Assembly: GCA_030044345.1 (NCBI GenBank)
Contig: JASHVY010000039.1
Coordinates: 1-10,555, forward strand
Direction: 5' to 3'
Length of the DNA: 10,555 nt
Source of the DNA: Acetobacteraceae bacterium
GTDB lineage: Bacteria; Pseudomonadota; Alphaproteobacteria; Acetobacterales; Acetobacteraceae
Shown: positions 1 to 5,190 of the stretch, one piece after another
How positions within the stretch are numbered: the first letter of the stretch is position 1
Layout of the letters: each line of letters begins with the position of its first letter
Translations under genes and position numbers: made by a program
The notes under the pieces: generated by a model
The model's database searches: none
Told to the model about the DNA's origin: nothing
Seen by the model: the letters and a program-made list of their open reading frames with translations, nothing else

Positions 1-44
1 CTTTCACGTTGGTAACACGGGTTCGAATCCCGTACGGGACGCCA
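1..44 (+). tRNA. tRNA-Glu (UUC), 3' part only, cut by the window edge
   Basis: The window opens inside the anticodon loop. Bases 1-7 (CTTTCAC) are a complete seven-base loop with anticodon TTC at 3-5. The 3' side of the anticodon stem is at 8-12 and a short variable loop (TAAC) at 13-16. A perfect five-pair T stem (ACGGG 17-21, CCCGT 29-33) encloses the loop TTCGAAT. Bases 34-40 (ACGGGAC) are the 3' acceptor strand, followed by discriminator G41 and an encoded CCA (42-44). The arrangement matches bacterial tRNA-Glu closely. The D arm and 5' acceptor strand lie outside the window. Confidence 0.93.
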
Positions 45-103
45 TTGATTTAATTCGATATCGATGATTGAGATCGAAACGATCCGAGTCCATGCGTCAA
101 ATA

Positions 104-119
104 TGCGGCATATGCCGCA
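104..119. repeat. Perfect 16-base palindrome
   Basis: TGCGGCATATGCCGCA is its own reverse complement over all 16 bases. It lies 60 bases after the tRNA 3' end. A site like this could bind a dimeric regulator or be a recombination or processing site, but no adjacent gene explains it. A ten-base palindrome (TCGATATCGA, 55-64) lies between it and the tRNA. Confidence 0.5.
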
Positions 120-341
120 GCGAAATCGGCAGGAGATGGAAGTACGGCGCCGGGGATGGGGCGGCTGGCGCAAGAAGGGCCGCCAGCGGCCGCCGCCGGT
201 CCTGCATGACCGCGTCGTCGCTGTGGCGCGAGACACAGCGGAACACCGTCGGTGCAATGCCGATCTGCGGCCAGGCCAGAAAGGCCCGGAGCTATCCCTT
301 CCTTGCCGGCTCCATGGAGACTCCCGCTGATTTGTCTGAAA

Positions 342-357
342 GGGTCCTCTCGGACCC
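342..357. repeat. Short GC-rich hairpin (possible weak terminator)
   Basis: GGGTCC (342-347) and GGACCC (352-357) form a perfect six-pair stem around the loop TCTC. There is no T run on the plus strand. On the minus strand the stem is followed by TTTCAG, so if it terminates anything it would be leftward transcription. The evidence is structural only. Confidence 0.25.
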
Positions 358-434
358 CGTCTAGGCCGCCCCGGTCTCCTGATCTGCAATAACCTCGGCG
401 GAATGCTGGGCTGTAGAAACGGCGGGTTTCGTCT

Positions 435-959
435 ATGTGGGCAGTCGAAGCTTTGAAGGAGTGGCATGACTTCTACGTGCTGGTAGGAACGGCGGGGGCG
501 ACCTTGCTCGGCTTGCTGTTCGTTGCCGTCTCGCTCGGCGTCGGTTTTTTGACTGAAGAGCGCCACGCGGCGACGCGCACATTCATGAGCCCGGTCGTCG
601 TCCATTTCACCAGTGTATTCTTCTTGTCTGCCATCGCGTTATTCCCGTGGCATCATGCTCAATTCTTCGCCGCGATAATCGGCGCCACCGCTTTGATCGG
701 GGCAATCGTTTCGATCTACATCACGATCCAAGTCGTGCGCACCGATATGACAAGCTACATTGAGGACTATTTCGCCTACGGCATTTTACCCGGCCTCGCC
801 TACGCCGCGCTGCTTGTGGCCGCCGTATCGATCTATCTGGAAAAGGACTTTGGGCTGAATGCTTTAGCGGGCGCTCTTTTGCTATTGGCGGTCGTCAACA
901 TCCGCAACGCCTGGGACCTCATGCTCACGATGGTCCGCCGGCCCCGCAGAAAGGACTAA
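435..959 (+). CDS. Small multi-pass membrane protein of unknown function
   Basis: The product is a 174-residue integral membrane protein. Five hydrophobic segments are visible at about residues 14-39, 53-71, 77-100, 114-135 and 139-160, joined by short loops (TEERHAATRTF after the first, RTDMTSYIEDY after the third). It ends in a basic tail (RRPRRKD), which by the positive-inside rule suggests a cytoplasmic C terminus. The N-terminal pattern EWHDFYVLVGTAGATLLGLLFV resembles uncharacterised membrane proteins common in Alphaproteobacteria, but I cannot assign a named family. No catalytic or transport motif is evident. The ATG at 435 is the first start in the frame; the region before it has no strong Shine-Dalgarno, so expression is uncertain. 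Its flanks are gene-poor on both sides, so it appears monocistronic and not linked to the ABC cluster. Confidence 0.78.
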   Translation: MWAVEALKEWHDFYVLVGTAGATLLGLLFVAVSLGVGFLTEERHAATRTFMSPVVVHFTSVFFLSAIALFPWHHAQFFAAIIGATALIGAIVSIYITIQVVRTDMTSYIEDYFAYGILPGLAYAALLVAAVSIYLEKDFGLNALAGALLLLAVVNIRNAWDLMLTMVRRPRRKD

Positions 960-1393
960 CTCCCCCGAAAGCAGGGCGGCAATGCTCAATGAGCCGGCCG
1001 CGGCAGTAACACGGTGGCGGGTGAATGCCGCGCAGTCGCCACCTCCCATACCATATGCACCGCACATTCGAGGTTTGGGACCACAACGATGGGGCTTGAA
1101 TTAATGCGTTGCCAGGGAGCGGAGCCGGCAACGTGGGTTGTGGAGGCAAGCGATTCCGAAGGGCGCTTGAAGGCTCCTTCCGATTTGGCTGATCGGGTGG
1201 TTCGCAGGGTGGTGCTTGGGAGGGCGATGCAGTGACCGTCACACAGCCTCCAAGCGCCGACGCAGGCAAATCCCGGAAAAGGTGGGCTGTGGGAGATCAT
1301 CCACCAGCAGATGAGAGCGATGCTGTCCGGGCCGGCCTTGACCAGGGGAACCTGGTTTTGGCGGAATAGGCTGCTCTCGTGGGGAAATTGGCC
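960..1393. other. Gene-poor stretch between the membrane protein and the cupin gene
   Basis: About 430 bases contain no convincing gene. A plus-strand frame from 1014 to 1235 is open for 73 codons. Its latter half reads smoothly (WVVEASDSEGRLKAPSDLADR), but it has no clear ribosome binding site and no recognisable domain. Overlapping minus-strand frames are Pro/Ser-rich and look like shadows. The smooth plus-strand part could be a relic of a decayed gene. The only structure I can point to is the hairpin at 1341-1356. Confidence 0.45.
1341..1359 (+). terminator. Possible weak intrinsic terminator upstream of the cupin gene
   Basis: ACCAGG (1341-1346) and CCTGGT (1351-1356) form a six-pair stem closed by a GGAA tetraloop, and the descending arm runs into TTTT (1356-1359). 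The stem is short and the T run minimal, so this is a weak candidate. It sits 35 bases before the preferred cupin start and could equally be a 5' leader hairpin of that transcript. Confidence 0.25.
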
Positions 1394-1864
1394 ATGCCAG
1401 AATTGTCAGGTTTCGACCCGCTGTCGCTTCCCGAAAGCAATGCGACGAGCTATCCGGAACCATATCGTTCTGCGAACCAACAGCGGTGGAATCGTCGCCT
1501 CGGCGATCACGCAAACCTTACCAACTTCGGCGTAAATCTTACGCGTATCGTGCCGGGCGGCCAATCGTCACATCGCCATGCGCATTCGCGGCAGGACGAG
1601 TTCATCTATGTCTTGCAGGGGAAGGTCGAACTGGAAACCAATGCCGGTGTGGAAGTGCTGCGGGCTGGTATGTGCGCTGGTTTTGCCGCCGGCTCCGGCA
1701 ATGCCCATCGGTTCGTCAATCGATCCGCCGAGGATGTGCTCCTGCTCGTGGTTGGCGACCGAACCGCAGGTGACGAGGTGAGCTATCCCGATATCGACAT
1801 GCACGGCCGCATGGGGTCTGACGGCAGATACGCGTTCACGCATAAAGACGGGACTTCGTATTAG
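1394..1864 (+). CDS. Cupin-superfamily protein (single domain)
   Basis: The product is 156 residues with one conserved cupin barrel. Motif 1 is seen as PGGQSSHRHAHSRQDEFIYV (residues 54-73), with likely metal ligands His62, His64 and Glu69, and Gly76 closing the motif. Motif 2 is GFAAGSGNAHRFVN (96-109), giving the fourth ligand His105. Motif 2 has Ala98 where cupins usually have Pro. The conserved opening (YPEPYR...RRLGD...LTNFGVNLTRI) and late YPDIDM fit the small COG3837-type cupins, whose substrates are mostly unknown; a metal-dependent isomerase, dioxygenase-like or sensing role is possible. The ATG at 1394 is preferred because GGGGA (1381-1385) lies eight bases upstream; a GTG at 1379 would add five residues but has poorer spacing. 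The gene appears to stand alone. Confidence 0.85.
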   Translation: MPELSGFDPLSLPESNATSYPEPYRSANQQRWNRRLGDHANLTNFGVNLTRIVPGGQSSHRHAHSRQDEFIYVLQGKVELETNAGVEVLRAGMCAGFAAGSGNAHRFVNRSAEDVLLLVVGDRTAGDEVSYPDIDMHGRMGSDGRYAFTHKDGTSY

Positions 1865-2115
1865 GTGTTTGGTCCCGGAGAGTGATGACGCTATTCTGAC
1901 CCGAGAGGCGAAGGAAGCGTTAAGGCGAGTGTTCTTCATGGCAGCGCCCATCCCGAACACCATCATGAGGCATTGACCTCGGAAAGGACCCTGACCCCGG
2001 TGGCGGATATCAAATAGGACTTGACAGTGCACCCGCAATTAAAGGGCCGATTGACACAAGCGCTGCTACCCCGCCAAGTTCAGCTCATTGTTCGGTGATG
2101 TTGGGACCAGCCTCC

Positions 2116-2132
2116 GCAGGCTCATTGCCTGC
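2116..2132 (+). terminator. Hairpin in the convergent gap, possible weak terminator
   Basis: GCAGGC (2116-2121) and GCCTGC (2127-2132) form a perfect six-pair stem around TCATT, followed by TTGTGT. It lies about 250 bases after the cupin stop codon. The following sequence is only partly T-rich, so termination is a guess. Confidence 0.2.
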
Positions 2133-2217
2133 TTGTGTCGGTCGGGAACGCATGGGCTGAAAAGTTTGGCGGCATTGCTGTCCAATGAGGCATCGTACTC
2201 GAGCTGGCCTGTGTTAC

Positions 2218-2248
2218 GGCAAAATTTGTCGCGCTAGCGCCATTTGCC
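2218..2248. repeat. Nested inverted repeats downstream of the hydrolase gene
   Basis: GGCAAA (2218-2223) pairs with TTTGCC (2243-2248). Between them lies the perfect ten-base palindrome GCGCTAGCGC (2231-2240). The structure would form on either strand and begins about 46 bases beyond the stop codon of the minus-strand hydrolase gene, a plausible place for 3'-end formation. There is no clear T run after it on the minus strand. Confidence 0.3.
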
Positions 2249-2294
2249 CGGGTGCAGCAACGAAAGACAAGGAGCTATGCACAGGTCGCCGTGC

Positions 2295-3341
2295 TCAGCC
2301 TTTTACGGTAAACGCGATCTTCCCCTTCTCCCGCACCCGAACGGCAATTCCATCATCGATCAGCCAGCGCAGATGACACTGGATACACGCTTCCGCATAA
2401 GCACGTCGCTCTCCAATGCCGGTGGCGACGGGATAGTCGAGATCCGTTTTGATCGGCATGATCTCGGGCAGCAGTTCTGAGATCGTCGCCGGGCGGCGTA
2501 GCCGGCGCAATACCAACTCGATGCGTTCGCGTGTGGCCCGCTGCTGCAGCCGCATATGGATCATGCGGCGCTTGGCACTGGCCGCCGAATAGGCAGAAAG
2601 CCCATGCCCTTCCAAGAGCAGCTCGGGGGCAAAGTCCAGGCAGCGCTCAATGGAACGTGAATGCGCCTTGGCATCGCCGATCGGATAGGGGCCGAGCGGC
2701 GTCGGGTAATGCATGATATCACCAGGATAAAGCGTGCGCGTGTTGGGATTCCATAATCCGATATGTCCCGGGCAATGGCCTGGGAGGTGTACCACTTCGA
2801 GCTTGAGACCGCCAACATCGAGAATGTCGCCATCCTCCACGATGCGGTCGACCTCGACCGGTCGGTTCCAATAAGTGCGGACGGTTTTCGGGTCGGCCAA
2901 GCCCAGGCTTTCACCAGGAGCCAGGTTAAAATCTTCAAGGACCTGTTCCGGTGTCACGCCGAACCGCATGATGTTCTCGGGCCGCGTCACGATCAATGGA
3001 TCCTCGATCACCGGCCGATCGGCGGGATGGCAGACGACTTCAGCGCCGTAGCGTTCCTTCAACATCGCTGCGTTGCCGACATGGTCGTAATGGAAATGCG
3101 TGATGAAGAGATAACGGAGATCATTCTTCTCCTTGTCGAGCAGGCTGATCAGAAACTCTCCCATACCGTTGTTGAACTCCGGTAAGGTCCAATTTCCACT
3201 GTCGATTAGCAGATTCTCGCCCTGTCCACGGATAAGATAGACGCCGCTTTGGACGTAGCCATCCAGTTCGTCGCCGGCAAGCGGCCCGTGAATGCCCGGT
3301 ATGCCCCACCCGTCTGGCGTCTCCGCCCAAAAGAATATCAT
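2295..3341 (-). CDS. Metallo-beta-lactamase-fold hydrolase with C-terminal winged-helix domain
   Basis: The product is 348 residues. The metal-binding set of the MBL fold is complete: THFHYDH (His82, His84, Asp86, His87), the third histidine in LPGHCPGH (His189), the bridging aspartate in YPGDIMH (Asp208) and the last histidine in LLEGHG (His246). Residues about 265-348 look like the small winged-helix domain found after the MBL fold in LACTB2- and glyoxalase II-like enzymes (RERIELVLRRLRRPATISEL...HLRWLIDDGIAVRV). There is no signal peptide, so the enzyme is likely cytoplasmic. Members hydrolyse thioesters, lactones, esters or phosphodiesters; the substrate cannot be read here. The start at 3341 has GGAG about nine bases upstream. 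The gene is divergent from the monooxygenase-ABC cluster, so shared control through the 378-base region between them is plausible but unproven. Confidence 0.9.
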   Translation of the reverse strand: MIFFWAETPDGWGIPGIHGPLAGDELDGYVQSGVYLIRGQGENLLIDSGNWTLPEFNNGMGEFLISLLDKEKNDLRYLFITHFHYDHVGNAAMLKERYGAEVVCHPADRPVIEDPLIVTRPENIMRFGVTPEQVLEDFNLAPGESLGLADPKTVRTYWNRPVEVDRIVEDGDILDVGGLKLEVVHLPGHCPGHIGLWNPNTRTLYPGDIMHYPTPLGPYPIGDAKAHSRSIERCLDFAPELLLEGHGLSAYSAASAKRRMIHMRLQQRATRERIELVLRRLRRPATISELLPEIMPIKTDLDYPVATGIGERRAYAEACIQCHLRWLIDDGIAVRVREKGKIAFTVKG

Positions 3342-3360
3342 GTCTACCTACTCCACATCT

Positions 3361-3381
3361 CGCCCCAGACATTCTGGCGCG
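3361..3381. repeat. Imperfect palindrome in the hydrolase leader (operator candidate)
   Basis: CCAGA (3365-3369) and TCTGG (3373-3377) are inverted around CAT. After one C/C mismatch the symmetry continues with CGC (3361-3363) and GCG (3379-3381). It lies about 20 bases upstream of the hydrolase start codon, just above its Shine-Dalgarno, so it could be an operator or an mRNA leader hairpin. Confidence 0.35.
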
Positions 3382-3528
3382 TGCGCTGACCAGAACCGTC
3401 CACGCCTTGGTTACTCCTATTCATCAGATAGAGAATGTTCCGACTTTGTAGCAAGCGTTAATGCTCTTCCATTTGGTTCCAAGTGACGCTCACCGCTGCG
3501 GATATCTATGCTAGCTTCTTTTCTCATT

Positions 3529-3540
3529 AGGAAATTTCCT
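3529..3540. promoter_or_regulatory. Perfect 12-base palindrome AGGAAATTTCCT, operator candidate
   Basis: AGGAAATTTCCT is fully self-complementary and sits in the AT-rich part of the divergent region. A consensus-like -35 hexamer, TTGACG, begins four bases after it (3545-3550). That position, directly upstream of a possible -35 box, suits an activator site for the plus-strand cluster. I do not recognise the sequence as the site of a specific regulator. Confidence 0.4.
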
Positions 3541-3544
3541 TCTC

Positions 3545-3576
3545 TTGACGCAGCATCAGTACCATGCGCCACTAAT
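3545..3576 (+). promoter_or_regulatory. Possible sigma-70-type promoter for the monooxygenase-ABC cluster
   Basis: TTGACG (3545-3550) matches five of six bases of the -35 consensus. The best -10 matches nearby are poor: CCACTA at 18 bases spacing, or ACTAAT (3571-3576) at 20 bases. A weak -10 would suit an activator-dependent promoter. Other promoter positions in the region are equally possible. Confidence 0.2.
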
Positions 3577-3577
3577 C

Positions 3578-3594
3578 CCTACTCCTCGAGTAGG
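3578..3594. repeat. Seven-pair hairpin upstream of the monooxygenase gene
   Basis: CCTACTC (3578-3584) and GAGTAGG (3588-3594) are perfect inverted repeats around CTC. If transcription starts near 3580 the element would sit at the transcript 5' end or act as a repressor site over the start point. No T run follows, so it is not a terminator. Confidence 0.4.
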
Positions 3595-3653
3595 AGAAGC
3601 GCAAAATATCGCTCCAAAAGGAGTTAGCGAACAACCACCAAGCGGGGGATTCT

Positions 3654-3686
3654 ATGCAAGTGACCCGCTCCATCGCTGTCCCCTGA
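3654..3686 (+). CDS. Possible ten-residue leader peptide upstream of the monooxygenase gene
   Basis: ATG at 3654 is preceded by a strong purine run (GGGGGAT, 3643-3649) at suitable spacing and opens a frame of ten codons, MQVTRSIAVP, ending in TGA at 3684-3686. That is 33 bases before the monooxygenase ATG, and this ribosome binding site looks better than that of the monooxygenase itself. It could be a translated leader that modulates the downstream gene, but a frame this short can occur by chance and I know of no matching leader family. Confidence 0.2.
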   Translation: MQVTRSIAVP

Positions 3687-3719
3687 GCAGAAGCATCCCA
3701 CCGAGCAATAGGCTTATCG

Positions 3720-5141
3720 ATGAGAAAACGCCTGATCCTCAACGGCTTCTCGATGAATGTGGTATCTCACATCTATCACGGACTCTGGCGCCACCCGGAT
3801 ACGAGTCAGGTCGAGTTCAATAATCTCGAAACGTGGGTAGAGCTTGCGCGCCTTCTGGAGGTCGGAAAGTTCGATGCGCTGTTCCTGGCAGACGTGATCG
3901 GTGTCGATCCGGCCTATAAGGGTTCGTGGGACACTTACGTCAGAGAGGCGGTACAAATCCCTTCCAACGACTCTGCTGCGTTGGCGGCGGCTCTTGTCAG
4001 CGTTACCGAGAATCTCGGCATCACCTTCACAAGTTCGATTCTGTCGGAGCATCCGTTCAGTTTCGCGCGTCGGCTTTCCACGCTCGATCATCTGAGCAGG
4101 GGCCGCATTGGCTGGAACATCGTCACGAGCGTCAGCCACAACGCGGCGCAGAATTTCGGCCTGGAGCGGATCGTCGCGCATGATGAGCGCTATGCCTGGG
4201 CCGATGAATATATGGATGTCGTTTACAAGCTCTGGGAAGGCTCGTGGGACGACGATGCGGTTTTGGCAGATAAACATGCCGGGATCTACGCCGATCCAGA
4301 TAAAGTGCATCGGATCTATCACAGTGGGAAGCACTACCGCGTGATGGGCCCACACTTGGCGATACCCTCGCCGCAGCGGACGCCCGTCCTGTATCAGGCG
4401 GGCTCCTCGAAAAGGGGGCGCGCCTTCGCAGCGCATCACGCAGAGGGGACGTTCATTGTTGCCAACAATCCCGAGGGGGCACGCAAGGCGATTGCTGAAA
4501 CATCGCGATACGCGGTGGAAGCGGGGCGCGACCCGTCGGACCTGCTGTACATACAGGGGCTTTCATTCGTCGTCGGCAGCACCGAGGAAGAGGCGCGACG
4601 CAAATCCCGCGAGATCGACGAGTATGTCAGTTTCGACGGATTGGCGGCGCACATTAGCCGCGATCTTGGCATCGATCTGGGACGGCTGGATCCGGACCGG
4701 CCAGTGGACGAATACGGCATCCAGGGCCTGCAGGGTTACGTCCGCTTGTTCGAGGAAGGCCATCCAGGCAAGCGCGCGACGGTCGCCGACCTTGCGCAGG
4801 CGCTATCCTATAATGGCCGCATCGTTGGAACACCGGAGGGTATCGCCGATGAGCTGGAGCGTTGGCAGGACGCAGGTGTCGGCGGTGTCAACGTCATGTA
4901 CCAGCGCACGCCCGGCTCTTTCCGCGACTTCATCGAGCATGTGATTCCGGAACTGCAGAAGCGCGGTCTCGCCCAGCGCGAATATGCGCCCGGGACGCTG
5001 CGTGAGCGACTGTTCCCCGGTCGCCCCGCACGGCTGCTCGACCGACATCCGGCTGCTCGCTTCCGCGGTACTTTCACCAGTTCCGCCGGCGTGGCGCCGA
5101 GCCAGGTAGACACCGCTGTCAATTGGGCCGCCGCGGAATAG
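3720..5141 (+). CDS. FMN-dependent luciferase-like monooxygenase, NtaA/SnaA/DszA family
   Basis: The product is 473 residues, a flavin-dependent monooxygenase of the two-component type that uses FMNH2 and oxygen and depends on a separate flavin reductase. Family hallmarks run along the whole protein: the N-terminal strand and WRHPDTS (residues 23-29), LLEVGKFDALFLAD (45-58), the diagnostic LDHLSRGRIGWNIVTS (122-137), AHDERYAWADEYMDVVYKLW, then ADPDKVHRIYHSGKHYRV and PVLYQAGSSKRGRAFAA. Relatives attack nitrilotriacetate, EDTA, pristinamycin and dibenzothiophene sulfone, so carbon-nitrogen or carbon-sulfur bond oxidation is plausible; the substrate is not readable. It is slightly longer than usual (about 440-455), with an Ala-rich C-terminal tail of about 25 residues. 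ATG at 3720 fits the family N terminus, although the AGG upstream is a weak Shine-Dalgarno. It probably heads the operon, 49 bases before the first binding-protein gene. No reductase gene is visible. Confidence 0.93.
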   Translation: MRKRLILNGFSMNVVSHIYHGLWRHPDTSQVEFNNLETWVELARLLEVGKFDALFLADVIGVDPAYKGSWDTYVREAVQIPSNDSAALAAALVSVTENLGITFTSSILSEHPFSFARRLSTLDHLSRGRIGWNIVTSVSHNAAQNFGLERIVAHDERYAWADEYMDVVYKLWEGSWDDDAVLADKHAGIYADPDKVHRIYHSGKHYRVMGPHLAIPSPQRTPVLYQAGSSKRGRAFAAHHAEGTFIVANNPEGARKAIAETSRYAVEAGRDPSDLLYIQGLSFVVGSTEEEARRKSREIDEYVSFDGLAAHISRDLGIDLGRLDPDRPVDEYGIQGLQGYVRLFEEGHPGKRATVADLAQALSYNGRIVGTPEGIADELERWQDAGVGGVNVMYQRTPGSFRDFIEHVIPELQKRGLAQREYAPGTLRERLFPGRPARLLDRHPAARFRGTFTSSAGVAPSQVDTAVNWAAAE

Positions 5142-5190
5142 ACCTCCCCAAGCGCGTAACATTCACAATCGCTTGCCGCAGGGTTGAAAC

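Larger units (their letters stand above)
45..434. other. Gene-poor stretch after the tRNA; no convincing gene
   Basis: About 390 bases hold no reading frame with a believable start and recognisable product. The frames open here on the plus strand are Arg/Pro-rich, as expected of GC-rich noncoding DNA. On the minus strand, bases roughly 97-286 stay open and read somewhat protein-like (for example AWPQIGIAPTVFRC), but there is no good start and a stop codon lies just upstream. It could be a decayed gene end; I do not recognise it. The stretch contains a 16-base perfect palindrome (104-119) and a small hairpin (342-357), listed separately. No integrase and no second copy of the tRNA 3' end is visible. 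Confidence 0.5.
1865..2294. other. Gene-poor convergent intergenic stretch
   Basis: About 430 bases separate the ends of the plus-strand cupin gene and the minus-strand hydrolase gene. No convincing gene is present. A plus-strand frame from 2055 to 2237 is open for about 60 codons and reads partly protein-like (for example THGLKSLAALLSNEASY), without an ATG start or a recognised domain; it may be a relic of a decayed gene. Two TTGACA hexamers (2021-2026 and 2051-2056) lie exactly 30 bases apart but lack suitable -10 partners. Two hairpins are listed separately. Confidence 0.45.
3342..3719. promoter_or_regulatory. Divergent intergenic regulatory region
   Basis: This 378-base region separates the divergent hydrolase and monooxygenase genes and is visibly more AT-rich than the genes around it. 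It must carry the hydrolase promoter and probably the main promoter of the plus-strand cluster. It holds an imperfect palindrome close to the hydrolase start (3361-3381), a perfect 12-base palindrome (3529-3540), a hairpin (3578-3594) and a ten-codon open frame with a good ribosome binding site (3654-3686). No regulator gene is present in the window, so any repressor or activator must be encoded elsewhere, possibly just beyond the right edge. Promoter elements are only weakly recognisable. Confidence 0.6.

Noticed and set aside
1014..1235. 73-codon plus-strand frame between the membrane protein and cupin genes
   Set aside because: No Shine-Dalgarno, no domain and overlapping competing frames; kept only as a remark in the gene-poor stretch.
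2021..2056. Two TTGACA hexamers 30 bases apart as promoters
   Set aside because: Neither has a plausible -10 hexamer at 16-18 bases, and no plus-strand gene follows.
3714..4439. 241-codon minus-strand frame over the monooxygenase gene
   Set aside because: The plus-strand frame has full-length family motifs; this is its shadow.
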